DNA of 64,000 nucleotides from Plecoglossus altivelis (GCA_036571765.1 BROE01000001.1:13141978-13205977), one strand, 5' to 3'; shown: positions 1 to 12,604, counted from the first letter of the stretch. Made by a program: numbers and translations. Notes: generated by a model from the sequence alone, not told the origin.

Positions 1-130
1 GGGGGGGGGAAGCAAGGAGGGAGAGAGATGGAAATCATGAAAGAAATGGCCCCTGTCGGATTTAAACCCAGGTCTCTTTTTGAACACTTGCACTCAAACT
101 ACTGGGAAGCCACACTGGGTTAACATTAAA

Positions 131-242
131 CTCTAACCCAGGGGTCACCAACCATGGTCCTTGAGATCCGCAGTCCTATCACATCTAAAACCTTCAGGAC
201 TGTAGCTCTCGAGGACCAGGGTTGACAACCCCTTCTCTAACC
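131..242. mobile_element. Short hAT-type MITE (96 bp) with 8-bp target duplication
   Basis: A 96-bp element at 139-234 is bounded by the direct repeat CTCTAACC at 131-138 and 235-242, the 8-bp target-site duplication expected of hAT transposons. Its ends are inverted repeats: the left starts CAGGGGTCACCAACCATGG, and the right end read on the minus strand gives AAGGGGTTGTCAACCCTGG. Both continue into a shared GGTCCT(T/C)GAGA motif and a CAGTCCT motif. There is no coding capacity. The ends resemble those of the larger element at 63584-63800, so this is probably an internally deleted member of the same non-autonomous family. The outermost right base departs from the expected CAGGG end, suggesting some age. 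Confidence 0.75.
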
Positions 243-1218
243 CTTGACCTTAACCCTAAAACTCAGGTTAGGGTTATGGTTTGGGATCGGCTTGGGGTTA
301 GGGACTGTTCCGGACTGGGACCTGCGTTTGCGGATGGGGTGAGACAGTAAGGTGACTGCTAGGATTAGGTTAACTAGTAACTATAACTAACCCTGAAAAT
401 GTCAGGTTAGGGTTATGGTTTGGGATCGGCTTGTGTTGCAGCTATTCCAGATGAGGGTTTGTGCCAGGGACAGGGGGAGGGGTGACAGCAAGGTCAAATT
501 GGAGAGGGAGGTCGCTGCTGAAGCAAATCACAAACTCAAACCCTGAAGTTTAATCCGAGCCCTAAATCTTGAACACTGGTTGAAAATAACAGAGTTTTTG
601 TAGACACCTACTGATCCCCCTCATCTCCTCCATATGTCGGAGAAGGGCTGGGAAGTAGAAGCTGATGGGGAGGCCTTTTATTCCGTAACCCCCCCCCTCC
701 ACCATCACCACCACTCATGATGCGTAAAGTTGTGATGAACCAGGGTTTAAACATGAGCCTATTTCCTACATCAAGTGTTTTGGTTGACTTTGTTCGTTTA
801 GCCTTGAAATGTAAAATCTTCCAAACTAAACTAAATATTTACGGAAGAAAAGGCTTTGGAAGCACACAAAAAGACAGACAGACAGACAAACAAAGAAATG
901 ACAAAGACTGACATTCTGCACAGATGCACATTTCTTATCTTTCTGTTATCAGTCACCTTGTTTGACGTGTCTTGTGAGCGATTCACAGCCGGTGGTTCAC
1001 TGTAATCTACGCAAACCCCTGCTGACTCGTTGTCCCGTGACACAGTTCATTCGGATCTCTGTTGACAGGGTTGCCGCGGTAACCGTCAATCACGGCCCTA
1101 ATTCCCATGACGAGAACATTCACTGTGACAGAAGGTCACGAGTTATTAAAGGCACATTGGCATTTGATCGCATTCCCCTCTGAGTGGAAAAAGAGAGAGA
1201 AAAGCAGTCGGAAATTCA
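243..1218. other. Non-coding flank with a 32-nt direct repeat
   Basis: No gene is supported here; open frames are short and resemble nothing known. A 32-nt segment at 263-294 is repeated exactly at 402-433 (139 bp apart). It contains GGTTAGGGTTATGG, and the surrounding text is rich in CTAACCCT-like words. These are too irregular to be telomeric repeats. A short GACA run lies near 872-890. Confidence 0.5.
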
Positions 1219-1435
1219 TAATCTCTGGGCACCCCAGTGGCTCACTGTTGGTAAGAGCGCATAATATTAGAAATACTGCCTACCACAGGGGCCACGGTTC
1301 AAATCCAGCTGAGGCCATTTCCTGCAAGTCCTTCAGTCTTGCTCTCTCCCTACCCTCTCTCTTGTCAAGTCAATTCAATAACACTCTACAACTGTCCTAT
1401 CATGAAATAAATCAGGAAAAAAACGTGTAATCTCT
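1219..1435 (+). mobile_element. tRNA-derived SINE
   Basis: The element at 1227-1427 begins GGGCACCCCAGTGGCTCACT and carries both internal RNA polymerase III promoter boxes: an A-box-like TGGCTCACTGTTGG near 1238-1251 and a B box GGTTCAAATCC at 1296-1306. A non-tRNA body follows, with CATTTCCTGCAAGTCCTTC, a pyrimidine-rich stretch and CTGTCCTATCATGAAATAAA, then an A-rich tail. The direct repeat TAATCTCT at 1219-1226 and 1428-1435 is a plausible target-site duplication. The body matches a pattern I know from abundant teleost SINEs (a tRNA head, then CTGTCCTATCAATAAAGGC-like text). The family name cannot be fixed without a library search. Confidence 0.8.
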
Positions 1436-2952
1436 TCTCCATTATCTAGATACACAGTACAGCGAGTCTTCCATCCGTCGGAGTTTACCTCAGGACAAAA
1501 CGAGATTACGATCAAAAAGTCTTTTAATTGCCGCTCTCTTCTCCCAGATCTCAACATATGGTGGACTGATGCTGTAGTTAATGCTAGCTCCCAGGCGAGC
1601 GTCTACTCCTTGAACGCTCCGCACACACCGGCTAATGAACACGTCTGTGATAGATTAGAGAGTGGAGGAATCTCTAGGGAAGTATAAAGAAAGACTTACT
1701 TAAATAGGACACACTGTAGCTATCTATCTATCTGTCTGTCTCAACTCCTCCGTAAGGTGACTTGGCGACAGGGTGGAAAGTCGCAAAAAGACAAATGTGC
1801 TGTGAGGTGAATGTTTCAAATAGGCGCAGCGGAGAAGAGGGATGGAGAATTTCTACCTCGCTACTTCACTCAGAGGGAAAGTTATGTGATCGTATTGCTG
1901 TAGCGTATCTCTACGCCGACTGTAGGTTTTGTGTGAGAAATGACGGTTGTGTACTGCATGTAGCCGACTGTATGATTTAAAAAAAGCAACGTTTGATTTG
2001 GTGAAAAATTCAACACGTCTATGATATTACAACTTTGAACTGAACGACACTCCCAAAACGACCCATTTCGTTTTCAGGGGCAAAACCGTAACTTTTTTTT
2101 TTTTTTACCAATCTAATGGGGGGTGTCAGTTAGATTCACGCCTGCGCTCATTTACGTAAACGCTCGTTTTAATTGTTCGTGAAAATGTGCCGACGTCCAA
2201 ATCAACTTAAACTACACGTTACTTCAGAAGAAACTCGCTGTTCATTTGCCCAGAGAGACTAGAGAACAGAAAGCAACGACATCTCTGAACCATCCATATG
2301 GCAAGAATGTCAGCCAATTTATTAACAAGCTAGCTAGCTGGCTAGCTGACTCATCGATTTGCCTCACAAATCCCAGGATTAGTGTTGCGACAGTCTTGAT
2401 TCTTGGTGTCAAAGCTAATTTGAACTAACAAAGAGGCACTGGGGGCAGAAATGATGAAATCAGTGGTGAGTCACGCAAGCTGTTGGTCAACCATGTTGGC
2501 TACTTCCTGGCCAAATGGCAGTTTGCCAGTGACGGCAGGCCAAGTTTTATTGTTCATAGGCCATTGTGTCTCATCTCAACGAGTTTGGTCTATGAAACCG
2601 CAATTTCATATTATTTACCAGTAAATAGCAACCAGTTGTCAGCGAACATTTTTTGCCCCCCCCAAAATGCCTGTCATTCTTTCACAGGAGTCTACTGAGG
2701 TAAGAAAAGGATTCAGCACACGAATTCACCACCAACCACATGTCCCATATCCTGACCCCTAAACACATATCTGTCTCTCTAATGTTTCCTTGTCAATAAC
2801 GGTTTATTGATCATTTTGTCTGGTTGCAGTTAGCCACTCCATCAGCACGACAGTCTGTTTCCTGGTATTGTATGCATCACTGAATGGTCGTTCAAGGGAA
2901 CAGTGGCATAGTTGCCAAAGGAGCACTTTACATAGACCCTATGTGGGTAGTC

Positions 2953-2985
<33 letters not shown>

Positions 2986-5900
2986 AGATTACAGCTCTTT
3001 AGAAATGCATGCAGCATATTGCTGCTATCAAGATCCACCAAGTGTTTCAGAAACCGAAATGCTCATGTCTTCAGCAGGCTACAGTGTCTCTCTATAATAG
3101 GTATAATATATAATATCATAGCGAGCGGTTCAGAAAGTAACAGGTTACAGTTTCCCCTCAGTTGTTGATGTTCCTGTCCTATTGGCATGGCATTATGACA
3201 GCGCCCTGCTGAGACTAATCCTGAATGACTAATCCAGTTGTAAACCGTCTCTCTCTTCTGTGTTTGTCTTTCATGACCTAGTTGGGGTTTAAGAAACTGC
3301 CGCTGGTTTGTGTGTGATATCATGTCGTGAAATTAAAGCTCCAAAGTGCCTCCTGCTTCATTTCTATACAACCGTTCAACCGTTCTTCCAACGGGATCCG
3401 CTGGAGATTCAGATTTATTTTCTGCCGCAGAAGAGAAATGTTGCAAACGAGAACGAGAGATTACCGTTTATCGTTCACGCGCAGAGCACTAACCGAGTCT
3501 CCATAACGGAGGTCTTGAGGGACGTTAACCTCGTCTGAATCTTAACGTGCGATGTTTTCTGAGACAATTACGGCGTGACTGTCAGTCTGTCGGTTCCGTC
3601 CGTTTGTACAAACTGACACTAAGTAGCACTCTCAAATGATCTAGCCGGAAATAATTGTAATTTATGTCGACAGAACGTCGGACTCATCGAGACGCGAGGC
3701 CTTTCCTCCCCTGACACCCTACACCCTCACGCCCTCTCATCTTACCCGTTTACGTGCCAGAATCGGATAACGGTCGTATTTTGTCGAGACCCTAATGATG
3801 AATATGTTTGTTTCCAAACCATTCAAAAGAGTAATGAATTTAATAACTGCCTACCCTCTTTCTTATGGGCGGTAAAAGCACCTTGGTAATGAAGGTTTAT
3901 GGGACGCACTAAACACCCTAGTGCTCGTTTCACCCTCATTACGGAGGCTTTCACAAGCTGTTAGCACGCCCTCCGTCAAGCTAGGATACCTCCTCAGGTA
4001 GTCCGAAAGCCCACAGTAAAAGGGAGGACTTTATAGAGGGGATTGAGATCTGTTCTGGGGTTTTTTTTGCATGAAAGAAAACATGCTGTAAATACAACTA
4101 ACAATCTAGCAGCTATTTTCCTAGGCTGTTTATTTTAAAAAGGTAATTTTTAAAGTTGTGCCTTATTTGAACACTAAATTTAGTAGATTGTTTTCTGTTT
4201 GTTGTGAAAACAGTTTGGTGTTTTGTTGTGTCAGATTCATCCTATCATGCATATTGCGTGCAGTGTGTTGAAGAAGTAGGTACTTGGTGGTGTTGATGCG
4301 GCTCTCGTGAGAAGAAGGGAGTCAGTGACTTAACCACTTACATTGCCATTTTTCTGTTGCTGTGTGGATTGCTTTCGGTGTGATTTTGACATGTTGCACT
4401 CAACTCTAGTGGGTTTGAACAACATAGTGTTTCATCTTTGTGGAAGAAAAGAGGGGGGGAAAAAAAGAAAGAAAAAAACCCAAACGGTTTCCAACTGAGT
4501 GAATTCCGCCAGAAGTAGTTCTGGGATGTGATAGACGGATGTTGGAGCTTCTGGTGTTTAAGTGAACTGTACCAATGTTTCTGTTTCTGCCTCTTAGTTG
4601 TCATTTTGCAGTCTTTGTGTGTGTGATGGAGTCTACTCGCTAAATATCCTTGGACCAATGACTGAAAGGGTTAGCCTAGCTGTAAACTTTAACCCTCGTT
4701 CTCTCTCTTCGGGGGTCAGAATGACCCCAAACTACATTTAAATGCACACACACGCATACCCACAATGACACATTTAGATTGTTTATGCTAGATTAAACTG
4801 AGACCAAACTAAATCCTTCTGATTCATGTGCAGCACGGCTGCAGACTTCACTGCCCAAAAGCGTACAGAGTAAACATGTAATGAAGGTGCTTTATTTCAG
4901 GGTTGAAGGTGGGGCCTTTATGACCCTTAAGAAAGGCTGAGTTGCAGAAAACGAAAAGAGCACGTGGCTGAAAACCACAACAAACAAACCAAAATATGAA
5001 CCGATTTCCAAAATGCTCCACATCCCATATCAGTGCACAGCATTTCCTGCCAAACCAACATCAGAAAAAACATCCCTGGGAGAGAAAACCCCCCCCAACA
5101 ACTGTCAGTTTAGCTGTTTCAGCCATATTGGATGATAGCACTCACCACTTAAGTACAACTTTCCCAATGCTCAATACCAAGAGCTACTAGCACACTCCGT
5201 TACTTCTGGAAAGGCGCTGGAATTGAATTAGCCCAAGGTGGCTTAAGCATGTGCGTCTCTGTGAACCTGTTAACAGAGTGTGAGTGCATCATTCTTCACA
5301 ATCACCGGGCTGTGTGTGATGTTCCTGGGAAATGGGACTGCCTTGCGCAGATGGAAACACGTCTCATCTGTGAACCGATTGGCCAGCGTGTCAGACTTCT
5401 CTTAACATGTGCAGCTGGAAGAACCAGGAAGTTGAGATGGAGGAGGAGGAGGGGGGGAGGAGGCGTTAGGATGTAACGCGTCTGTAGAGCTGGTGTTGGA
5501 TTTTTGTGCGTGTTTGTGTGTGTCCATGGAGTTTCACATTTTCTTTCAAGGGGTTTGTGTTCATTGCAGGGGTGGTCAAGAAGAATGGAAAGTCACCTTG
5601 AATCTGTGAGTGTGTGTGTGTGTGTGTGTGTGTCCAGCCAGTTTGCTTTTGAGGTTCCGGGAGTTCTTAACAAGCCTAAGGAACTCACCCCGGAATGTTG
5701 ACGTACTGAGAGTTCCATTGAGAGAGTTCCATTTCCTCCGGGTAGTTTGACCCTGTGCTATGTATAGAGCATTGTGTACACCACCCAGACAAGCTGGCAT
5801 TTAGCCCCCAAAAGCGACTGTCTAGATAACCACACAGGCAGGGTGAGTAGGGGTATTTTAATCTGCGTCTTAGAGAAATGAGTGTTGGAGTCGTGCTTAG

Positions 5901-8580
5901 AGGAAGCTCTCATGCTGTCGATGACAATGTTATCACCGACCACTGCAGGAAGCCATGCATCTCCTGTTTCACTGGTAAACAGGTTTGCTTCTGGTCACTG
6001 CCGTGTGACTTTTTACCTATGTAAGGGCATCCTCATATAAGGCCCTCAGTGTAGGGCCTCAGAAAAGGGTTACGATTTCATGCCTTCTTTGCCAGTTTAA
6101 AATGTGTAGTTTTTTGTTGACAAAAATGATCAGATGAAAGGACTTTTTGCGTGACAAAAAAACCCACCTGTGTTTTATTCCCGTTGTCTGTTTACACTGA
6201 AACGTTTGAATACATTTTGCCATCAGGAGTTCCACAACAACTGTTTGTGAAGAGTAACAGTTTTCTGAGGAATACAGAGAGCGGTACAAGATAACATACA
6301 GAGATAACGTGAAGACAAACACATTCAGTCATCACGATTCCCACACCCAGCTTTAGCTGTCGTCAAAGGCAGACAGAACTAGTGTGTCTGTGTCATATTG
6401 ATAAATCTATCACCCGCTAGCTCGGACCCCCAGGGGCCCCACAGCGCGTGCATAGTTAAAGCATATTGTCAGCCCGGTTTGACACCACAACTTGGATCTT
6501 AATCCTTTTCTTCACACCACCCATGGTCAACTTGAATTCATACGATGGCCTAAAGACCTGGCAAGGATGAAATTCCTGTTTTTTCGGACGGTCTGAGAGA
6601 TGCATTTGCTTTGGTACTTTTCCACAATTTGTCAGACATTCTTGATTCCTATTTCAGGACAGGATAGTCTGTGCTAAGAGTGTCTTTTTTCAGCTTTAAT
6701 CAAATTCGACAAGCTTCCTTTTCCATTTTTTCAGAGTTTAAATACTCTGAATATTCTTACAGTTGCAGTTCAGTTAGCTGACAGATCAGTTTAGCTAACT
6801 GGCCAACAGGCTTGCCAACTGTAAATAAATAGCCACAAATAAACATCTCGCTCTTTTACGACCAACACTTAGCTAAATGCTAAAACTCCACATTCGATGA
6901 CCACAAGCCCTGTGATGAGGTTCAGAAAATTGCCGATATGCGTCTGTTTCAGTTCACGCTTAGTAAGGCCATTTGCACCAAGTCTTCTCCTTCAGGGCAG
7001 AGTCCACATATCTTCCTGGTTCAAAGAAAACACAGGAAGTGTCGGGTTTAGTTGCCTGTGAACCAATAAGGATGGAGTAAATCAACCAGGGGAGGACTGT
7101 AGCAACCATGAGAAAACGCTTGGCCTGTCTGATCTCTAATCACGCGTGCATCGTACACGCATCATGCTACATGTCCGCGTCTGTACGCTACACGCTTAGA
7201 CGTATGTTGTTGTTCTTATCAGCCAAACTAAACGGTACAATGTGTTGCTCGTCACTCATGTCTGTGAGCGTACTTTACCGACAACCTTAGGCGCTGACGT
7301 GAGACCAGATGTGTATAGAGAAACCATCTACGGTAAATTATAGAGACACGACAGGAAACGGGCCCCCCCCCCCCCAACACCACCCCCCCAACACCTCCAC
7401 TCTCACTGTAACAGAACCGGCAAAACAAAAGAATGTGAAATTTTGAACTGCTATCCCATTTACACACGGCTGCTTGTACAAGAATGTGGCTAAGACATAA
7501 AAAGCCCTTTATATCGGCACAATAGCTTCTGAAACCCCCTTGTACATCGCTCCCTATACAGTCCTTTGCATACATTCGTAACATGGTATTCCCTGCGCTC
7601 GTCAACTGCAATATTGCCCGATAAGATAAGACTTCATTAATCAGCTGGGAGTGTATTTAGGTGTTAGGGGAGCAGAGAAACACGCAAAAGATGGAGAACA
7701 GTTAATGAATGATGGGGGTGAAAAGAGGGTTATTTTAGGAAAGACTCTGAGAATCCACCGACACCCAACTCCTTCATATTCCCAGTATGCACCGTGAACT
7801 CGACCACGCAAGACCGACGACCCCTTGGCTATTTTCGTTCCCACGAAAGAACGTATGAATTAGTCAGTGTTCTTTTGACCTGTTCTCCAATACCGAAGGA
7901 GAACGAGAGTGTCATCGTTGTCTCCTGGGAGGGCGACGGAGGTTGTGGACATCACAACACGCTCGATCGAAGTCAGTCCTGCTGAATCAAATGTCCGACA
8001 CGCGCGAAGACCAAAAAGCGAGTCGCCTCCGGACCAAGTCCATCGAAGACTTTTTGAGTAGCGATCGATCCCAGCAAGTTATCCTTCCTGAGTAGACCCG
8101 CGAGGTTTCAACGCACCGTGTATTGTCTAGAAGACTTGGAGCAGAACAACCACCTTACTCTTCCTGGTTTTTTCTTGCTACTCGGCAGATATATGGACAG
8201 AGCCACAGCCTTACACGGAAGATTGGCTGGATGTCTTCTTGCTTCCAAGAAAGCTGAATATATTCTCCTTGAATTCATCCATTTTCATGTGATGTTCGTT
8301 TTTTATTTTTAGCTCACGTTCTTCCCCTACTGCTGTCTGTTCTAAAGCAGTATTATTTAGAGGTTCTGGTATTCTACCAGCCCTGGGCTATATTACACGG
8401 GGTCATCCATATCGTTAAACTTAATTACTAAAACAATACGGCCTACTAATTAGATTTTTGCATTAATAGATGATGTGCTTGCGTTTTATGAAGCTTGCCG
8501 TTTAATTGTTCTGTATAATGTTGTTAAAGATACCGTAATGAGAGAGAGAGAGGGGGGGGGAGAGAGCGAGGTTACATATA
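1436..8580. other. Intergenic flank without recognisable genes
   Basis: About 7 kb of mostly unique sequence with no open frame resembling a known protein. Simple sequence includes a T run near 2092-2106, alternating GT/GC at 2953-2986, a (GT)n run near 5607-5632 and a C run near 7364-7375. Two stretches are AT-motif rich and free of repeats: about 3780-3965, and 8340-8540 with TTAATTAC, CTAATTAGA and CATTAATAG words. They could be conserved non-coding elements, but that cannot be judged from one genome. Confidence 0.5.
2953..2986. repeat. (GT)n/(GC)n alternating purine-pyrimidine microsatellite
   Basis: A GT run passes directly into GCGCGCGC and back into GT. Uninterrupted alternation of this type can adopt left-handed Z-DNA under superhelical stress. 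Simple repeat; no gene. Confidence 0.9.
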
Positions 8581-8597
8581 AAAGGCCTTATTGAGCA

Positions 8598-9430
8598 TTA
8601 TAGTATGCAATATAATTGCAATGTCTTGGAATGAAAAAAGGATTCCTTTGGAGGCCGGATCACATATTCAGTCACGGTTCGCTCGCAACGCCGCCTCGTT
8701 CTTTCATCTCCACACCAAGACGTTTCTACCCTAATGAACGAACAGAAAGGACTGTTTGGTCGCTCGGTCATCAGACTGGTATAGAGCAATCGCAGCACAT
8801 GTGACATTCTGTGCTCGGCCTTCTGGGTAGATGAGTTCTCAGCCCTCGCCCGTACACCCACGGAGAGGCTCGGATTCGTGTCGGCGCTCCACCGCTGCGT
8901 CGGCGAGGTCACAGACGAGTCACAATCTGTTGGGCGACGTTCCGAGGAGCGGAAACAGACGGGAGAGAGGATCGTGTCATCTGGTCGTGTGGCAGTTAAG
9001 GGGAAAAACCTTCTACTCTCCTCACTGGGCCGGGCCAGGATGAACTGAGCCGAGCCAAGCTGGCCCTGCCTGGTTGAGCCCTGGCAAGGACAGGAGCACC
9101 GGACGGCGCCGAGCACGACTCCCGGGCCAAGCCCAGGGGAGAGCGATTTGTCCGAGGGGAATTAAAAACAGACAAGCCGTCGTTGATGTGTGCGGAGATG
9201 GACGCGTTTCTGGAGAAGGTTGGCTTTTCTCCATCAGCACGCGTGGTGTCGTCCCATGGGAGCCGAGGTCGCTTGATGTGAAAGGATCAAAATTGGCAGA
9301 GGAAGAACATCAACAGAGAGCAAAGCCAAGCGTGAAACCAAATGGGTGTTCCTTGTCTTCATCAGTTCAGCCAGCGACCAATCAGTTCACTCTGCACCAG
9401 CGTCGGTTTTTAACACCCACAGGCTAACCC
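8598..9430. other. GC-richer stretch with overlapping unassigned open frames
   Basis: Frames are open on both strands (172 codons on the minus strand at 8598-9116; 117 codons on the plus strand at 9074-9427). None has a domain, a hydrophobic signal or a family resemblance I recognise. Overlapping frames on both strands are what higher GC with few stops produces. CpG dinucleotides are relatively common (for example around 8870-8950), so a regulatory role is as likely as coding. No gene is called. Confidence 0.35.
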
Positions 9431-9576
9431 TCAAACTGAACAGTCTATCTCCATTGACTCTAGGTCTTAATCTGAGCTTTTGTTTGTAGAGGAAGGGGTT
9501 AAGGGCATTGCGCACTCCCTCCACCCACCCCCTCCGCCACAGGAGGTGATTAAAACAGATGGAGTAGATTACTAGA

Positions 9577-9840
9577 TTGGCGGGGGAGGGAGGGGGGGAG
9601 GGAGGTGAGGTGATGATGGCGTATGAGGATCACGATGATGCCACTGCATTATGCATCCGGGGTGAGGTGGGGGGCGCAAAAGGGTTGAGGTTGGGGGCTG
9701 GGGGGAAGGCTGGAGGGGCAGGAGCATCAGATACTCTCCACTACCTCCCTGGTGTCAAGAACAGTGCACTTGGTGGGCCTGTTGCCATGACAGCGGACGG
9801 GAGGGGGGGGGTGATGGGGTGGGTGGGGGGCACGCTCATT
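9577..9840 (+). repeat. G-rich low-complexity tract
   Basis: Several runs of four or more G lie close together on the plus strand (around 9583-9605, 9661-9720 and 9796-9832). This is the pattern able to form G-quadruplexes. Frames through it are rich in Gly and are not convincing as protein. Confidence 0.7.
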
Positions 9841-10010
9841 TGCAAATATTACCCGTGGCCCTCTGAGAGCGGGGCAGGATTTTTGACACACCAGACAAAA
9901 GACTGGCGATGTGTACCGACGGGGCTGCAAGCGAGGAGAAGGGGAGATGAGAACGTTCTGTCTGAAACGAAGTCAGGGTACGTAAGTGTTTTTGGAAGCA
10001 CACATGTCAT

Positions 10011-10249
10011 CTACATGTGTGTACTAACTAGACCTACATGTGTACTACCCAGACTTACATGTGTGTACTAGCCAGATCTACGTGTGTGTACCAGTCAGAC
10101 CTACATGTGTGTACTAGCCAGATCTACGTGTGTGTACCAGTCAGACCTACATGTGTGTACTAGCCAGACCTACATGTGTACTAGCTAGACCTACATGTGT
10201 GTACTAGCCAGACCTACATGTGTGTACTAGCCAGACCTACATGTGTGTA
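10011..10249. repeat. Minisatellite of about 23-27 bp units
   Basis: About ten imperfect units of the form CTACATGTGTGTACTAGCCA plus GAC. Variants include TCTACGTG and GTACCAGTCAGAC, and some units alternate. Tandem repeat with no coding role seen. Confidence 0.9.
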
Positions 10250-10534
10250 TTTTTGTTTCTTCAAGTGAGAACGTCTCAATGAGAAGACATCCCTCCTCAC
10301 TAGCTTGTGAACACAGTTTCTCGTTCCGGGTAACAGGTGGTGAATTCTGTTGCTTTTATTCATAGGTTACCCTATGAGAAGAACAAACCTGACTGTCACA
10401 CAAACTGTTGAGGTCAAAGTGAAAAGTTTTGTGCATGTGGATGGGGGCGAGGGTGTGATGCCTGGAGAGGTAGCTCTGTACATGGGTATGCATGAACATA
10501 TGGAGTATCAAATGGCCAATATACCAGTCATCCA

Positions 10535-10652
10535 GATGAGAGAGAGATACAGAGAGAGGGGGAGAGAGAGATACAAGAAGAGGAGAGAGAGAAACGGAGA
10601 AGAGAGAGACAGAAGTAGAGACAGAGAGAGAAAACAAGAGAGAAACACAAAT
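10535..10652. repeat. (GA)n-rich low-complexity tract
   Basis: Purine-rich GAGAGA with occasional T and C. The apparent Arg/Glu-rich and Ser/Leu-rich frames on the two strands are translations of this repeat. Confidence 0.85.
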
Positions 10653-10806
10653 ATGGGATGACATTTTCAGAGAGATGTGTGAATGAGGGTTCTGTGACAT
10701 TTACAGAAAAGCCCTGAAGACAGATTGTGAGGCGAGAGCTGTACAAGTCTGGCTGATATTACAGAACGAGAAATAGAAAGCTGTTGCTCCGTGACCTACG
10801 AAGGCT

Positions 10807-10899
10807 GGCCTGACTGTCGATTGGCCAGAAAGTTGTTGGCCTGACTGCCGATTGGCCAGAAAGTTGTTGGCCTGTCTGCAGATTGGCCACAAAGTTGTT
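10807..10899. repeat. 3 x 31-bp tandem repeat
   Basis: Three units start at 10807, 10838 and 10869 and read GGCCTGACTGTCGATTGGCC followed by AGAAAGTTGTT, with a few substitutions. Each unit contains GATTGGCC, which includes a CCAAT box on the minus strand (ATTGG), so three CCAAT motifs sit at 31-bp spacing. That is probably chance. Confidence 0.9.
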
Positions 10900-12180
10900 G
10901 GACGGATTAGATGACAACTGGAGTGAATGCTACGTTTTTCACCTTGTTCTCACACGGATCATTTTAAATTCCCTCCGAAGATTTCCTTGTTTTGACCAAA
11001 TATACATTGACCACAGCAGGCTTGGCATTGTGAGGGAATATTTCGGTTCTTCTTCTTACTTTTCGACTCTTAACTTTGACAGATGAATGAATTCGTTAAT
11101 GAATTAACTTTGACGGCTTCGTATAATGCCGCAACGGAGGGAGAGAAGGAGCCAAAGATAGATGAAAGAATGAAAGAAAAACAGGAAATCAAGGGAAAGG
11201 ATGGAGGGATTCAGTTGGGAGCGACCCAGACATAACTTCACCCTAACACCAGAGGTGTGTCATGGAGAGATTATCCCAGCCATGCTATGGCGAGTAGCGT
11301 AAGCCTTTAGGGAACACGGCACCAGGGGGGTTTCGAACCTTTGATGTTGCTTCCAAATGAGCAGTCTGCATGGCTCCATGTTCAGATAATCACATAACAG
11401 CCATGCGATGAAGCTCGTCCAAGGGGGTATACAAATGGCAGATGTTTAACCTAATCTCTTTGTGCGTTTTCAATAGGGTGTCATTCTGGGATCGTGTAAA
11501 ACGCACGACTGGTACTCGTTCGTTCGTTACCATCTCACATTTGTTGTTTTTTCAGCTGAAATGGGAACCAGGCGCGATCATGAAGTCATGTGAACTTCCA
11601 TCCAAAACGTATTAATTTAGCACATGTTTTTACGCTAAACGATGAAGGGAGGTGAGGGGGGGTGGGAGAGGGGTGAGGGGGGTTGGGAGAGGGGTGAGGG
11701 TCACACACACATCGCGACAGACTGTTAACGTCTTCCGTCGCCGTGGTTCACGATGCGGGTCTGAGGACGTCTTCGGGGTCACATCAGCCCGATCTCTGTC
11801 GTCCATTACGGCCAGCTGTTTGTCTTCGTCCTCCGTCCTCATCGACACGGAGGAAATGATGAAAGGTGGCGAGCAATAACTTGTGGCTCAGTCTCCGTCC
11901 CCACGTCCTCCCGCGTCTCTGACTGACGGGTGATAACACGCCAGAGACGAAGCGTCCTCACCTCTGGGGCGCAGAGTCTCGCTTTTATTGTGTCATAAGT
12001 CATGTCTGTCTTGTGGATGGAAACGGCGAAGACACGCTTTAACCCAGCTCCCCAGCCTCAATATAGATCTACTCACTCACTTTCTCTCTCGCACACACAC
12101 GCTCTAAATGAATTGATGCTTTTCCCTGGGAGAGTCAGGGGCATGGAAGAGTACATGCTCTGCTGGGGTTGCATTCTGCA
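10900..12180. other. Intergenic, no gene seen
   Basis: Mostly unique sequence without a credible open frame. A B-box-like GGTTCGAAACCCC lies on the minus strand near 11330 and could be a decayed SINE, but no A box, tail or target duplication was found. A short GGTGAGGGGGGTTGGGAGA duplication lies at about 11650-11700. Confidence 0.4.
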
Positions 12181-12181
12181 G

Positions 12182-12415
12182 GGGAGGAGAAGAGGAGGAG
12201 GAGGTGTGGAGGAGAACCCAGGGTGAGGAGGAGGAGGAGGAGGGAGGGAGGAGGAGAGGAGGAGAAAAAGGAGGGATGGAGGGGGAGGTAGGGAGGATAA
12301 GAGGAGAAGGTGGAGGGAACAGTGAGAGGAGGAGAACATTGGGAGAAAGAGGAGGAAAGGAGAAGAGGAGGGGAGAGAGGAGAGGGGAAGGGAGAAGGGA
12401 AGGATGGAAGTAGAG
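12182..12415. repeat. GGA-rich polypurine tract
   Basis: Over 200 bp of nearly pure G and A on the plus strand. Apparent proteins from it (Gly/Glu/Arg-rich on plus; Pro/Ser/Leu-rich on minus) are repeat translations. Confidence 0.85.
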
Positions 12416-12604
12416 AGAAATGGTGTAGAGCCTTCTCAATCCTCTCACAGAAGACTGTAAACCCATTTCAAGGTCCCCTGGACTCAGAACACCACAAGCT
12501 GTCATGTCATGTTCTGCAGTATGGTCCGGTGGACTTAGTGTTGACTGGAGTCACAGCCAGATGACACATAGACAGACAGGCTGATGCAGGAGATAACTGA
12601 CACA

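Noticed and set aside
225..420. Telomeric repeat
   Set aside because: TTAGGG-like words are scattered and imperfect, not tandem hexamers.
8598..9116. 172-codon minus-strand frame in a GC-richer stretch
   Set aside because: No family resemblance, no splice signals examined fit a gene model, and other frames are open on the opposite strand.
11270..11420. Possible minus-strand SINE (B-box-like GGTTCGAAACCCC)
   Set aside because: No matching A box at the right distance, no tail and no target duplication.
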